A DNA stretch of 64,000 nt from Herbaspirillum rubrisubalbicans. Lineage in GTDB: Bacteria > Pseudomonadota > Gammaproteobacteria > Burkholderiales > Burkholderiaceae_D. The translations under genes and the position numbers were made by a program. The stretch lies in assembly GCF_003719195.1 (NCBI RefSeq), contig NZ_CP024996.1:4650001-4714000 (forward strand). Reading direction: 5' to 3'. Positions 21,334 through 31,300 of this stretch are shown here, piece by piece (positions within the stretch are counted from its first letter, which is position 1; the number at the start of each line of letters is the position of its first letter). The notes below the pieces were generated by a model. The model was not told where the DNA came from and searched no databases. It worked only from the letters and a program-made list of their open reading frames with translations.

Positions 21334-21627
21334 CTATGCCCCCTCATATCCCAGTTCTTTCAGATCCAGGAACATCTGTTTCAGGGTTCTTCGTTGCTTG
21401 CGAGATTTAATGGATTCAGCGCTCAGCCAAGCGGAGAGCCTGGGAGCAAACTCATCAAGAGAGCTAGGCGAATGCCTTGCTGGGGATGCTGGTTCGATCG
21501 CGTCTAAGCGAATATAACGGCGAACCGTGTTGCGGGAGATGTCCAGGCGACTGGCGATTTCCCGGATTGAGATATGGTCTCTGATGTACCAGCGTCGAAT
21601 AATTCCAAGTAGGGCCACGTTTATCAC
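21334..21627 (-). pseudogene. IS21-family istA transposase, N-terminal remnant
   Basis: A 97-codon frame with the IstA helix-turn-helix (IREIASRLDISRNTVRRYIR) and the linker RKQRRTLKQMFLDLKELGYEG. Intact IstA proteins are about 400-500 residues with a DDE catalytic core; here the sequence stops after LGYEGA, and no istB or remaining istA was found downstream. The start codon is GTG. An IS3-family element begins 80 bp upstream. Confidence 0.8.
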
Positions 21628-21746
21628 CCCGTTCTCCCGCTCGCTGTCATGAGCGGGATTGTGGTCTAAACATGGGTCAACTCAGGATGCAAAATTCCTG
21701 AGAAATGGAGTGAACCCCTCGGGCTGGACCAAGGTTGGTCGAGAAA

Positions 21747-22547
21747 CTAAGCCGCTTGCCGAGCAAGTTGTGCTTCGAACTGGTTAGGTGATTGATAGCC
21801 CAGCGCCGAGTGCATACGCCGTTCGTTGTAAATCTCTTCGATGAAGTATGGCAGTCTCGCTGCCACGTCGTCGAATTTCTCATATCCGGCCAGATAAACC
21901 TCTTCGACCTTAAGCGTCTTCATGAAGCTCTCCGCCTGGGCGTTGTGATATGGATTGGCTGGAGCACTCATCGATCCTATCAGACCAAATTCCTCCAAAG
22001 AATCCCGGTATAAGGCACTGGCATATTGACACCCACGATCCGTATGGTGAATGCAGGTGCCTGGCGCCGGCTTGCGAATTCTGTAGGCGGCCGTCAGCGC
22101 GGCCAGGGCCAAAGGCGTGTCGATCCGCTTAGATAAAGCGTAGCCGATTACCTTGCGGCTGCAAGCATCCAAAACAACGGCCAGGTAGATAAAGCCGGAT
22201 GCTATTCGGATGTAGGTGATATCGGCAACCCAGACACGATCTGGCTCCGTTGGAATGATGTTCTGATAGTGATTAGGAAAGACGGCGACGTCAGTTTCAG
22301 AGCCGGCCACTGGCTTGAACCTGCGCCGATGATGGCCGTATACCTCGTGCTCACGCATGATCCTGGCTACGCGCTTGTGATTGACCACATGCCCGCGTGC
22401 CCTCAATTCCAATGTGATTCGACGATAGCCATAGCCAGGGAATACATCGTGGATGTCTTCTATCAGATGGGCCAACTCAGCATCACCGAGTGCGGCAGTA
22501 GCCGGCTTGGGCTGATAATAGTAGCTGCTACGCGGCAGATCGATCAT
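21747..22547 (-). CDS. IS3-family transposase OrfB (DDE integrase core)
   Basis: A 266-codon frame carrying the rve catalytic core. The three acidic residues are in WVADITYIR, HHTDRGCQYAS and NAQAESFMKTLK, followed by NERRMHSALGYQSP. Its ATG overlaps the OrfA stop (ATGA), so it can be read independently. The full OrfAB transposase would arise by a -1 shift at the A7 run in orfA: the upstream part of this frame is open and encodes QQQRELIDRQRPQACSIRR, which matches the linker that IS3 OrfAB proteins have before this point. Confidence 0.92.
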   Translation of the reverse strand: MIDLPRSSYYYQPKPATAALGDAELAHLIEDIHDVFPGYGYRRITLELRARGHVVNHKRVARIMREHEVYGHHRRRFKPVAGSETDVAVFPNHYQNIIPTEPDRVWVADITYIRIASGFIYLAVVLDACSRKVIGYALSKRIDTPLALAALTAAYRIRKPAPGTCIHHTDRGCQYASALYRDSLEEFGLIGSMSAPANPYHNAQAESFMKTLKVEEVYLAGYEKFDDVAARLPYFIEEIYNERRMHSALGYQSPNQFEAQLARQAA

Positions 22548-22906
22548 TTGGCATCCTCGTCGGATGGAGCAGGCTTGGGGCCGCTGACGATCGATGAGTT
22601 CTCGTTGTTGCTGACGAGTCGTAACCGTGGCGTTTTTTTAAGGAGATCTAACTCCATCGTCAGCTGGCCTACCTTCCGTTCCAACGCGGCAATATGTGCC
22701 TCGTACTCTGCAACCGTCGACGCAGCAGCATCTTCTGCATCCAGCTCACCGCGATCAAACTGCCCTAGCCACATCTGCATGAGATTGGCCGACAAGTTAT
22801 GAGTCTTGAGTGCCTCGCGTCGACCAATTTTGCCGCTGCGGATATCGCTGCATATCTGTATCTTGAATTGCGGGCTGTGCCGCCGATATGGACCTCGTGA
22901 TGCCAT
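22544..22906 (-). CDS. IS3-family OrfA (helix-turn-helix and leucine zipper)
   Basis: A 120-residue protein beginning MASRGPYRRHSPQFKIQICS; AGGAG lies 7 nt before this ATG, so it is preferred to one 13 codons upstream. The HTH spans REALKTHNLSANLMQMW, and a leucine-rich coiled coil (EYEAHIAALERKVGQLTMEL) follows, as usual for IS3 OrfA. It binds the element's ends and shares its N-terminal part with the frameshifted OrfAB. Confidence 0.9.
   Translation of the reverse strand: MASRGPYRRHSPQFKIQICSDIRSGKIGRREALKTHNLSANLMQMWLGQFDRGELDAEDAAASTVAEYEAHIAALERKVGQLTMELDLLKKTPRLRLVSNNENSSIVSGPKPAPSDEDAK
22633..22639 (-). promoter_or_regulatory. Probable -1 programmed frameshift site in orfA
   Basis: On the minus strand CTT-AAA-AAA-ACG contains seven consecutive A residues. 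Slipping back by one base enters the orfB frame, which is open from here to its end. Such A-rich slippery runs are the known mechanism for producing OrfAB in the IS3 family. Confidence 0.7.
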
Positions 22907-23016
22907 GATGTCGCTCCTCCTGAGAAGGCTCGACAAGCGTATCACTTCATCTCCTGGCCTTGGTCCAGCCCGAGGGGTTCACTCCAAAAGTGGGTCAGAT
23001 TTCAATGCAATTCAAC

Positions 23017-23049
23017 AAAAACCCCTCACTCCTTTACGAAGTGAGGGGT
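23017..23049 (-). terminator. Terminator of the MFS-ssb unit
   Basis: ACCCCTCACT (23021-23030) and AGTGAGGGGT (23040-23049) are perfect arms. On the minus strand they are followed by TTTTTG. It lies 85 bp beyond the ssb stop and only 30 bp from the IS3 end. Confidence 0.8.
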
Positions 23050-23133
23050 CGGTAAAAACCGGATTAAATCTTATAAAACAGTAGGTTCGATTGAATCGAC
23101 TGCCTACTTCTTTACAAAATTAATCTTGTACGA

Positions 23134-23655
23134 TCAGAAAGGAATATCGTCGTCCATGTCCGAGAAGTTCGGCGCCGGGCGTTGGGCCGGCTGCTGGCGC
23201 GGGGCGCCGCCACCGGCTGCACCACCACCGGCGCTCTGGCGCGGCGCACCGCCGCCGTAGCCGCCGCCACCGCCACCACCGTAGCTACCTTCGTCCATGC
23301 CGCCACCACCGCCGGCGCCTTGACGGCCACCCAGCATCTGCATGGTGTCGGCGATGATTTCGGTGGTGTAGCGCTCCACGCCTTCCTTGTCCTGCCACTT
23401 GCGGGTCTGCAGGCGGCCTTCGACGTAGATCTGCGAGCCCTTCTTCAGGTACTGGCCGGCGATTTCAGCCAGCTTGCGGTAGAAGGTGATACGGTGCCAT
23501 TCGGTGAGTTCCTTCTTTTCGCCGGTGTTCTTGTCCTTCCAGCTTTCGGTCGTGGCGACGGCGATGTTGGTGACGGCTTCGCCGTTGGGCATGTAGCGCG
23601 TTTCGGGATCGCGCCCCAGGTTGCCGACGATGATGACTTTGTTGACCGATGCCAT
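23134..23655 (-). CDS. ssb: Single-stranded DNA-binding protein
   Basis: A 173-residue SSB. The OB fold occupies about residues 1-110 ([20 protein letters not shown] to [13 protein letters not shown]). It is followed by a long Gly-rich flexible linker and the acidic tip MDDDIPF that recruits replication and repair partners. GGAG is 5-6 nt before the chosen ATG; a start 10 codons upstream is unlikely. It lies 16 nt downstream of an MFS gene on the same strand, an arrangement common in Burkholderiales. Confidence 0.95.
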   Translation of the reverse strand: MASVNKVIIVGNLGRDPETRYMPNGEAVTNIAVATTESWKDKNTGEKKELTEWHRITFYRKLAEIAGQYLKKGSQIYVEGRLQTRKWQDKEGVERYTTEIIADTMQMLGGRQGAGGGGGMDEGSYGGGGGGGYGGGAPRQSAGGGAAGGGAPRQQPAQRPAPNFSDMDDDIPF

Positions 23656-23671
23656 TGTTTCTCCAATACGT

Positions 23672-24913
23672 TTAGGCTGTTGCACCCGCCACCGGCGCAG
23701 CGCGGCGCGGCAGGTTTTTCATGTTAGCCGCGATTATAAGCCAGGTCGCCGTGAGCACGGCACACAAGAGGAAGACCGCGGAATTGTTCACATGCTGTTT
23801 GAGCCAGCCGCCGAGCGCGCCGCCACAGGACAGTCCCAGCGCCTGCAAGGTGTTGTAGACGCCCAATGCTGCACCTTTGGCTGCAGGCGGAGCGATGCGC
23901 GAGACCAGCGAAGGTTGCGCCGCCTCCAAGATGTTGAAGGCAACAAAGAACAGGAACAGCAGTCCCACCAACATCCACAGATGCGCCAGCGGATGCGACA
24001 GCACCGCCCAGAAGCCCAGTTGTACCAACAGCATCAGGCTGATGGCAGCGACGAAGACCGACTTCATGCGGCCATATTTCTCAGCCACGATGATGGGCGG
24101 CAGCATCAGGACAAAGGAGGCCAGCACCACCGGCAGGTAGATCTTCCAGTGTTCCCCCAAGGGCAGGCCGGCCATCTGCACCAGCGCCGCCGGCACCACC
24201 ATGAACATGGCGACCTGGGTCAGGTGCAGGGTAAATACACCGAAATTAAGACGCAGCAATTCGGCATGGCGCAGCACCTCGCGCAGCGGCACGCGCTTGG
24301 CCTGCACCATGGGTGCAGTCGGCACGACCCACAGCACCACCGCGATGGCGATGAGCGAGAGCACGCCGGTCAGGCCAAAGATGCCGCCCATGCCGATGGA
24401 CTTGTAGAGCAAGGGCGAGGCCACCATCGAGACGGCGAAGGTGACACCGATGGAGGCGCCCACCATGGCCATGGCCTTGGTGCGGTGTTCTTCCCGGGTG
24501 GAATCGGCGATGAAGGCGGTGATGGCCGCCGAAATCGCCCCCGAGCCTTGCAGCGCACGGCCAATCAGCAGCCAGAGCACATTGTGGGCGCCGGCCGCCA
24601 CGAAGGAACCCAGTGCAAACAGCAACAGGCCGATGACGATGATGCGCTTGCGGCCATAACGGTCGGAGGCGATGCCGTAAGGGATCTGGCCGCACGCCTG
24701 GGCCAGGCCGTAGATGCCCAGGGCGACGCCGACCAGCGTGTCGCTGTCGCCGCCGGGCAGGCTGTGCGCGTGCACCGCGAACACCGGCAGGACCAGGAAC
24801 AGGCCCAGCATCCGCAGGGAAAAAATGGAGGCCAGGGAAGCACTGGCGCGCACCTCGGCGCGCGACATGCCGGTTTTTTCGGGCAGTGCGGAAGAACTGA
24901 TGTGGTGAGACAT
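23672..24913 (-). CDS. Major facilitator superfamily transporter
   Basis: A 413-residue, 12-segment MFS protein. The motif-A loop [16 protein letters not shown] between helices 2 and 3 and [20 protein letters not shown] are typical of drug:proton antiporter-like members. The start [20 protein letters not shown] was chosen because the upstream extension has no membrane or conserved character. It is the first gene of a probable two-gene unit with ssb and faces the uvrA side. The substrate is unknown. Confidence 0.85.
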   Translation of the reverse strand: MSHHISSSALPEKTGMSRAEVRASASLASIFSLRMLGLFLVLPVFAVHAHSLPGGDSDTLVGVALGIYGLAQACGQIPYGIASDRYGRKRIIVIGLLLFALGSFVAAGAHNVLWLLIGRALQGSGAISAAITAFIADSTREEHRTKAMAMVGASIGVTFAVSMVASPLLYKSIGMGGIFGLTGVLSLIAIAVVLWVVPTAPMVQAKRVPLREVLRHAELLRLNFGVFTLHLTQVAMFMVVPAALVQMAGLPLGEHWKIYLPVVLASFVLMLPPIIVAEKYGRMKSVFVAAISLMLLVQLGFWAVLSHPLAHLWMLVGLLFLFFVAFNILEAAQPSLVSRIAPPAAKGAALGVYNTLQALGLSCGGALGGWLKQHVNNSAVFLLCAVLTATWLIIAANMKNLPRRAAPVAGATA

Positions 24914-25442
24914 ACGTATCGTGGCTGGCGTTGCGTTGGCGGCTGCCCGGCCTGTCATGGAAACCGGGCTGGGGGGCAAAGGCGTTATGGTAACAGGATA
25001 GTCCGCCCCATCGTGATGACCGGGGCGGCAGCCTCCGGGATCCCCTGCTTCCATGTGCTGTATCAATCTTGCTTGCTATCCTGGGCGGCCGCAACGTGGC
25101 GGGAATGACTCGAATCTTCACAAGTTTCCTTACAAACCTGTCATTTAATGCAGGCGCTGTGCCAAAATACGGTATTGCTCGTTTTTCTGCAGTGCATCAT
25201 AACAGCCGCCAACTTCCGAATCAGGAAGATTTCCAATAGGCAGCAATCCTCACCAAGAAAAATAAAGCAATCACGCGTAGAGGGGAGAAAACCCATGCGC
25301 AGAGGTTGGCGATATGGCTAACGGTACCGCTCCTGGGGTGAGTGGGCCGCTGATGGCTGCGTGCTCCCCCCTGCTGCGCTCGGGTTTTCGGTTTTTGATG
25401 ATTGCGCGAGCGGCACTGCCGGCTCGCATCCGTAGATCCAGC
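24914..25442. other. 529-bp intergenic region between the divergent MFS and glycosyltransferase genes
   Basis: No gene is supported. A plus-strand promoter candidate is TTGCTC (25175-25180), 17 nt, CATAAC (25198-25203), which would leave a leader of about 230 nt. In-frame codons upstream of 25443 do not encode conserved sequence. No repeats or terminators were seen. Confidence 0.4.
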
Positions 25443-27203
25443 ATGTTCCTATTCGATTCGCTCACTGAAGACAAGGCGGGCACGACGCTTACTGCCGCAC
25501 CGGCACCGGCCTCGGCCGCGACCAGGCGCGCCCTGCCCGAGCGCGCCGCCTGGCTGCTGCTGGTCCTGGCCGGTGCGGCCTGGCTGCTGCCAGGCATCGT
25601 CGGCCATGGGCCATGGAAACAGGATGAAACCTATTCCTTCGGCATGATCCATCACATGCTGGTCTCCGGCCAGTATCTGGTACCCACCAATGCCGGCCAG
25701 CCCTTCATGGAAAAGCCGCCGCTGTATTACTGGACGGCGGTGCTGTTTGCCAAGCTGTTGCATCCGCTGCTGCCGTACCACGATGGGGCGCGCCTGGCCA
25801 GCGTGTTCTACAACCTGGTGAGCCTGGTCTTCGTGGCCAGGATCGCCAAGCTGATGTGGCACCAGCGCACCCTGATGAGCCTGCCGGTCCTGGCTACGTT
25901 GGCCCTGTTCGCCGGCTCGCCCGGTATGGTCAAGCACGCCCATGACATGTTTACCGACGTGGCGCTGGTGACCGGCGGCACCATGGCCACCTATGGCCTG
26001 CTGGCGCTGGCCCTGAATGAAGAACGGCGCACGCCGGCCTGGGCGGCCGCCGTCTGGTTCGGCCTGGGCGTGGGCATCACTATGATGGCCAAAGGGCTGT
26101 TCGTGCCGCTGACCTTTGCTGCCACCGCCATGGCGGTGAGTGCCATGGTGCCGGCCTGCCGCACGCGCTCCTACTGGAAGATGATAGGAGCGGCAGTGCT
26201 GGTGTCGCTGCCCTTCTTCGTGATCTGGCCGACCTTGCTGGCCCAGCACTCGATGCCGCTGTTCATGGAATGGTTCTGGGACAACAACGTCGGCCGCTTC
26301 TTCGGCTTCTCGGTCAACAAGCTGGGCTCGGACAATGACCACACCGTGGTGCTGCGCGCGCTGGCCGGTTTCGCCCTGCCCGGCTCGCTGCTGGCCTTGC
26401 TGGCGCTAGCCACTGGCGACTGGCGCCAGGTCCGCAGCGCGCGGGTGGCGCTGCCGCTGGCCTTCGCCGCCATCAGCCTGGCCGTGCTGCAAAGCTCGGC
26501 CACGGCACGCCAGTTGTATCTGCTGCCGGTCCTGCTACCGCTGGCGATGCTGGGTGCGCGTGCCTTGCCGCGCCTGCCCGATGGCTTCCACCTGGCCTGG
26601 GACTGGCTCTCGCGGCTGGGCTTCGGCTTGCTGGCCATCGGCATCTGGGCCACCTACTTCATTTCCACCCTGCCGGCCGAGCAACACCAGGCCATCGCCT
26701 TCATGGGCAAGTGGCTGCCGCTGGACTTCGTCACCCCCATCCAGCCGCTGGCCCTGCTGGCCGCCGGCAGCATGAGCATCCTGTGGATAGGCTCGCTGGG
26801 TCTGCTGCGCCTGGCCGGCAAGTGGCGCGGCGCGTTTTCCTGGTTTGGCGGCATCACGCTGATGTGGGGCCTGGCCTTCACACTGCTGCTGCCCTGGGCC
26901 GATTACGGCAAGAGCTATGAATATGTCTACGCCGATCTCAAGGCGAAGATCGGCCCAGTCTGGCGCGAGGGTGACTGCATGGCCAGCCAGGGCCTGGGTG
27001 AGTCCGAAGCGCCGATGCTGTATTACTACATCGGCATCCTCCACCAGCCCATCGATGGCCACCGCAAAACCCAATGCCGCTGGGTGATCCAGGAAATGCC
27101 CGGCGCGCACAAACGCCCCCACGGACACTGGATCCTGTTCTGGGAAGGCCGTCGCGACGGCGATGATGGACAATTATTCAAGATCTACCAGCGCGCGGGC
27201 TAG
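25443..27203 (+). CDS. ArnT/PMT-like membrane glycosyltransferase (GT39/GT83 type)
   Basis: A 586-residue polytopic protein. After the first membrane segment it has GHGPWKQDETYSFGMIHHML and then FMEKPPLYYW, the acidic loop and substrate segment typical of ArnT-like lipid-linked sugar transferases. About 11-12 hydrophobic segments follow, with a soluble C-terminal tail from near residue 490. ArnT moves aminoarabinose from undecaprenyl phosphate to lipid A; other members use other sugars, and no arn operon is nearby, so the sugar is unknown. The start is uncertain because no good ribosome site precedes any of the candidate codons. Confidence 0.8.
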   Translation: MFLFDSLTEDKAGTTLTAAPAPASAATRRALPERAAWLLLVLAGAAWLLPGIVGHGPWKQDETYSFGMIHHMLVSGQYLVPTNAGQPFMEKPPLYYWTAVLFAKLLHPLLPYHDGARLASVFYNLVSLVFVARIAKLMWHQRTLMSLPVLATLALFAGSPGMVKHAHDMFTDVALVTGGTMATYGLLALALNEERRTPAWAAAVWFGLGVGITMMAKGLFVPLTFAATAMAVSAMVPACRTRSYWKMIGAAVLVSLPFFVIWPTLLAQHSMPLFMEWFWDNNVGRFFGFSVNKLGSDNDHTVVLRALAGFALPGSLLALLALATGDWRQVRSARVALPLAFAAISLAVLQSSATARQLYLLPVLLPLAMLGARALPRLPDGFHLAWDWLSRLGFGLLAIGIWATYFISTLPAEQHQAIAFMGKWLPLDFVTPIQPLALLAAGSMSILWIGSLGLLRLAGKWRGAFSWFGGITLMWGLAFTLLLPWADYGKSYEYVYADLKAKIGPVWREGDCMASQGLGESEAPMLYYYIGILHQPIDGHRKTQCRWVIQEMPGAHKRPHGHWILFWEGRRDGDDGQLFKIYQRAG

Positions 27204-27210
27204 ATAAAGC

Positions 27211-27233
27211 AAGCCGGCCATGCGCCGGCTTTT
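27211..27233 (+). terminator. Terminator after the glycosyltransferase gene
   Basis: AAGCCGGC (27211-27218) and GCCGGCTT (27224-27231) around a 5-nt loop are followed by a short T run. It starts 8 nt after the stop codon. Confidence 0.75.
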
Positions 27234-27458
27234 CCATGCCTGCCCTCAACGATTTACTGCGGCATCCGGGCGTCAAACCCGAGGTTTTTTCCATTGCCCC
27301 GCTTTCAATTGGCCGAGGTGTTCCCAGCTGGGTATCCTGCCACTGCAGCCCGCCTGCCGGCCATTCGCAGTCCTGTTATAGTTATATGTTGTCCCATCGC
27401 TGCTCCGCACACGGCGTCATCGCACGCGGGGGCAGGCAACCCCTAGCTGAAGGCATCC

Positions 27459-30317
27459 ATGGAAGAAATTCGCATTCGCGGCGCGCGCACGCACAATCTC
27501 AAGAATATCAACCTAGACCTCCCTCGCAACAAGCTCATCGTCATCACCGGCCTGTCTGGTTCGGGCAAGTCGTCGCTGGCCTTCGACACCCTCTATGCCG
27601 AGGGCCAGCGCCGCTACGTGGAGTCGCTGTCGGCCTACGCACGCCAGTTCCTGCAGCTGATGGAAAAGCCCGATGTCGACATGATCGAGGGCCTGTCCCC
27701 GGCCATTTCCATCGAGCAGAAGGCGACCTCGCACAACCCACGCTCCACCGTGGGCACGGTCACCGAGATCCACGACTATCTGCGCCTACTGTACGCTCGC
27801 GTCGGTACGCCCTATTGCCCCGACCACCCCGAACATCCGCTGGAGGCGCAATCGGTCTCGCAGATGGTCGATGCCGTGCTGGCACTGCCGGAAGACACCA
27901 AGCTGATGATCATGGCCCCCGTGGTGGCCAATCGCAAGGGTGAACACGCCGACCTGTTCGAGGAGATGCAGGCCCAGGGCTTCGTGCGTTTCCGCATCCA
28001 GAGCGGCACCGGTACGGCCAAGGTGTATGAAGTCGATGAACTGCCCAAGCTGAAGAAGACCGAGAAGCACACCATCGACGTCGTGATCGACCGCGTGAAG
28101 GTCAAGGCAGAGATCAAGCAGCGCCTGGCCGAGAGCTTCGAGACCGCGCTGCGCCTGGCCGATGGCCGCGCCATCGCACTCGAAATGGATAGCGGCAAGG
28201 AGCACCTGTATTCCAACAAGTTCGCCTGCCCCATCTGCGGCTATTCGCTGCAGGAGCTGGAGCCGCGCCTGTTCTCCTTCAACAACCCGATGGGTGCCTG
28301 CCCGGAATGCGATGGCCTGGGCCATATCGAATTCTTCGATCCCAAGCGCATCGTCGCCTTCCCCAACCTGTCGCTGGCCTCGGGCGCCATCAAGGGCTGG
28401 GATCGCCGCAACCAGTTCTACTTCCAGATGTTGACCAGCATCGCCGCCTTCTACGACTTCGACCTCGATGTGCCCTTCGAGCAGTTGGATGACAAGGCGC
28501 AACAGGTAGTGCTGTATGGTTCGGGCCGCCAGGCCATTCCGTTTGCCTACGTCAACGAGCGTGGTCGCACCGTGGTCAAGGAGCACACCTTCGAAGGCGT
28601 GGTCAACAACCTGCAGCGCCGCTATCGCGAAACCGATTCGATGGCGGTCAAGGAAGAACTGGCCAAGTTCATCAACGAGAAGCAATGCCCGTCCTGCCAC
28701 GGTGCCCGCCTGCGGGTGGAAGCGCGCTATGTGAAGGTCGGTACCGGCAAGCAGCAGCGCGCCATCTATGAGGTCGCCGCCACGCCGCTGCGCGAGACAC
28801 TGTCCTTCTTCGAGACCCTGAAGCTGACCGGCGCCAAGAAGGAAATCGCCGACCGCATCATCAAGGAAATCGTCTCGCGCCTGACCTTCCTCAACAACGT
28901 GGGCCTGGACTATCTCTCGCTGGAACGCAGTGCCGACACGCTCTCCGGCGGCGAAGCCCAGCGCATCCGCCTGGCCTCGCAGATCGGCTCGGGCCTGACC
29001 GGGGTGATGTATGTACTGGACGAGCCTTCCATCGGCCTGCACCAGCGCGACAACGACCGCCTCATCGAAACCTTGAAACACCTGCGCGACATCGGCAACA
29101 CCGTGCTGGTGGTGGAACACGATGAAGACGCCATCCGCACCGCCGACTATGTAGTCGACATGGGCATCGGTGCCGGCGTGCATGGCGGCGACGTGATCGC
29201 CCATGGCCCGCTGCCGGACATCCTCAAGAACAAGAAGTCGCTGACTGCCAAGTATTTGAACGGCTCGCTGGAAATTGCGGTCCCCAAGAAGCGCACGCCG
29301 TGCGATGAGTCGCGCATGTTGACCATCACCGGCGCCACTGGCAACAACCTGAAGAATGTCGACCTGGAATTGCCGGTGGGCCTGCTGACCTGCGTGACCG
29401 GCGTGTCCGGCTCGGGCAAGTCGACCCTGGTCAACGACACACTGTACCTGTCGGCGGCACGCCACCTGTACGGTTCGCAAACCGAACCGGCTGCGCACGA
29501 AGCCATCGGTGGACTGGAACACTTCGACAAGGTGATTGCAGTGGACCAGGCCCCCATCGGCCGTACTCCGCGCTCCAACCCGGCCACCTATACCGGACTG
29601 TTCACCCCGATCCGCGATCTGTTTGCCACCGTGCCCATGGCCAAGGAACGCGGTTACAGCGCCGGGCGCTTCTCCTTCAACGTCAAGGGTGGTCGCTGCG
29701 AAGCCTGTCAGGGGGATGGCGTCATCAAGGTGGAGATGCACTTCCTGCCGGACGTGTACGTGCCCTGCGACGTCTGCCATGGCAAGCGCTACAACCGCGA
29801 AACGCTGGAAGTACAGTACAAGGGCAAGAACATCACCGAGATCCTCGACATGACGGTGGAAGACGCGCACGAGTTCTTCAAACCCGTGCCGCTGATCGCC
29901 CGCAAGCTGCAGACGCTCTTGGACGTGGGCCTGGGCTACATCAAGCTGGGCCAAAGCGCCACCACGCTCTCGGGCGGCGAAGCGCAGCGCGTGAAGCTGT
30001 CGCTGGAACTGTCCAAGCGCGATACCGGCCGCACGCTCTACATCCTGGATGAACCGACCACCGGCCTGCACTTCCACGATATCGACCTGCTGCTCAAGGT
30101 GATCCATCGCCTGCGCGACCAGGGCAATACGGTGACCATCATCGAGCACAACCTGGACGTCATCAAGACTGCCGACTGGATCATCGACCTGGGTCCCGAG
30201 GGCGGTGCCGGCGGTGGCCGCATTGTGGCGGCCGGCACCCCGGAAGAGGTGGCCAGGAACCCGGCCAGCGTCACCGGCAAATACCTGGCGCCCCTGTTGA
30301 AGAAGAAAACGAAGTAA
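27459..30317 (+). CDS. uvrA: Excinuclease ABC subunit A
   Basis: A 952-residue damage-recognition ATPase of nucleotide excision repair. Two ABC modules are visible: Walker A motifs [14 protein letters not shown] (near residue 31) and [14 protein letters not shown] (near residue 647), each with an LSGGEAQR signature. The zinc modules are intact (CPIC...CPEC near residues 253-283, and CEAC...CDVC near 745-770). The length is normal. It is transcribed away from the MFS-ssb unit, with an ArnT-like gene in between. I could not find a convincing LexA box in the 255 bp upstream. Confidence 0.97.
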   Translation: MEEIRIRGARTHNLKNINLDLPRNKLIVITGLSGSGKSSLAFDTLYAEGQRRYVESLSAYARQFLQLMEKPDVDMIEGLSPAISIEQKATSHNPRSTVGTVTEIHDYLRLLYARVGTPYCPDHPEHPLEAQSVSQMVDAVLALPEDTKLMIMAPVVANRKGEHADLFEEMQAQGFVRFRIQSGTGTAKVYEVDELPKLKKTEKHTIDVVIDRVKVKAEIKQRLAESFETALRLADGRAIALEMDSGKEHLYSNKFACPICGYSLQELEPRLFSFNNPMGACPECDGLGHIEFFDPKRIVAFPNLSLASGAIKGWDRRNQFYFQMLTSIAAFYDFDLDVPFEQLDDKAQQVVLYGSGRQAIPFAYVNERGRTVVKEHTFEGVVNNLQRRYRETDSMAVKEELAKFINEKQCPSCHGARLRVEARYVKVGTGKQQRAIYEVAATPLRETLSFFETLKLTGAKKEIADRIIKEIVSRLTFLNNVGLDYLSLERSADTLSGGEAQRIRLASQIGSGLTGVMYVLDEPSIGLHQRDNDRLIETLKHLRDIGNTVLVVEHDEDAIRTADYVVDMGIGAGVHGGDVIAHGPLPDILKNKKSLTAKYLNGSLEIAVPKKRTPCDESRMLTITGATGNNLKNVDLELPVGLLTCVTGVSGSGKSTLVNDTLYLSAARHLYGSQTEPAAHEAIGGLEHFDKVIAVDQAPIGRTPRSNPATYTGLFTPIRDLFATVPMAKERGYSAGRFSFNVKGGRCEACQGDGVIKVEMHFLPDVYVPCDVCHGKRYNRETLEVQYKGKNITEILDMTVEDAHEFFKPVPLIARKLQTLLDVGLGYIKLGQSATTLSGGEAQRVKLSLELSKRDTGRTLYILDEPTTGLHFHDIDLLLKVIHRLRDQGNTVTIIEHNLDVIKTADWIIDLGPEGGAGGGRIVAAGTPEEVARNPASVTGKYLAPLLKKKTK

Positions 30318-30488
30318 AAAAATAAGTCCGGACTTGCGCCCGCGCAAACGATACAGAAAAGCAGGCCATCTGTATCTTGCGCGGCGCTGGCCAAGGCATA
30401 CAGTCATGCTCCTGGCCGCCATCCGGCGCACTATCGAGGCGGGTCCGTCCACCATGGACGGCTCGCCGTGCAACCCCGAAAGTCCATC

Positions 30489-31256
30489 ATGTCGAACCCG
30501 CTGTCCCCCGCCCAGGTCGCCTTCTTCCGCGAACAGGGTTATCTGCTGTTGCCGGACATGGTCCCGGCCGATCTGCGCGAGCAGATGCTCGCCGTCACCC
30601 AGGACCACCTGCAACGCGCCGTCGCCCCGCTGGAATACGAAGCCGAGGTCGGCTACGCCGGTGCCCCCGCCTCGCTGGAAGCCGAAGGCGGCCGTACTGC
30701 GCGGCGCCTGCGTGCGGCCTGGCAGCGCGATCCGGTGTATCGCCAATGGGCCGGCGCCCCGCAATTAGTGGCGATGCTGCACCAGCTGCTGGAAGAACCG
30801 GTCTGCATCACCCTGGCGCACCACAATTGCGTGATGACCAAGCATCCAGCCTTTGGCACAGCCACCGGCTGGCATCGTGACATCCGTTACTGGTCCTTCC
30901 CGCGCAATGAATTGATTTCGGTGTGGCTGGCGCTGGGCGCAGAAACACCCGAAAACGGCGCGCTCAAGTTCATCCCCGGCTCGCACAAGCTCAAGCTGCA
31001 GCCCGAACAGATGGATGAACTGGACTTCCTGCGCCCGGATGTGCCGGCCAACCAGGCCCTGTTCGAGCAGGGTATCGCCCTGTCACTGGACCCGGGCGAC
31101 GTGGTGCTGTTCCATAGTGGGCTGTTCCATGCCGCTGGCCGTAATGACAGTGACCAGGTCAAGTGTTCGGCAGTGTTTGCCTATCACGGCAAAAGCAACC
31201 CACCCTTGCCGGGTACCCGTTCGGCAGCGTCGGAGGATGTGGCCCTGGACACCTGA
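30489..31256 (+). CDS. Phytanoyl-CoA dioxygenase (PhyH) family protein
   Basis: A 255-residue Fe(II)/2-oxoglutarate-dependent oxygenase. The metal-binding HxD is in TGWHRDIRYWSF (near residue 131), and the distal His is in LFHSGLFHAAGRND, followed by the Arg that binds 2-oxoglutarate. ENGALKFIPGSHKL is also typical. MSNPLSPAQVAFFREQGYLL is the usual PhyH start, so it was preferred to a codon 7 positions upstream. The substrate of this bacterial subgroup is unknown. It converges on a chemoreceptor gene, with a palindromic repeat between them. Confidence 0.85.
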   Translation: MSNPLSPAQVAFFREQGYLLLPDMVPADLREQMLAVTQDHLQRAVAPLEYEAEVGYAGAPASLEAEGGRTARRLRAAWQRDPVYRQWAGAPQLVAMLHQLLEEPVCITLAHHNCVMTKHPAFGTATGWHRDIRYWSFPRNELISVWLALGAETPENGALKFIPGSHKLKLQPEQMDELDFLRPDVPANQALFEQGIALSLDPGDVVLFHSGLFHAAGRNDSDQVKCSAVFAYHGKSNPPLPGTRSAASEDVALDT

Positions 31257-31283
31257 TGCGACTGTACTGGCGGCACTGAGGTC

Positions 31284-31299
31284 ACCGTACCGGTACGGT
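31284..31299. repeat. Perfect 16-bp palindrome ACCGTACCGGTACGGT
   Basis: A fully self-complementary 16-mer, 28 bp after the PhyH stop and 2 bp before the MITE-like repeat. It could be a protein-binding site or part of the target into which the repeat inserted. Confidence 0.5.
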
Positions 31300-31300
31300 T

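Larger units (their letters stand above)
21707..22985 (-). mobile_element. IS3-family insertion sequence, about 1.28 kb
   Basis: Bounded by perfect 28-bp inverted repeats at 21707-21734 and 22958-22985 (ends begin GGAGTGAACCCCTCGGG). It contains two overlapping transposase frames read on the minus strand. No target duplication is obvious directly outside (AAT on the left, AAA on the right); if the true ends lie a few bases inside, the outer GGAG/CTCC would be flank. All parts look intact, so the element may be active. It separates the tps/IS21 remnants from ssb. Confidence 0.9.

Noticed and set aside
27365..27395. A possible LexA box before uvrA (CTGTTATAGTTATATG)
   Set aside because: Only the left half matches; no CAG half is found at the right spacing.
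27786..30764. A 992-codon minus-strand frame opposite uvrA
   Set aside because: uvrA is complete with all motifs on the plus strand; this is its antisense.
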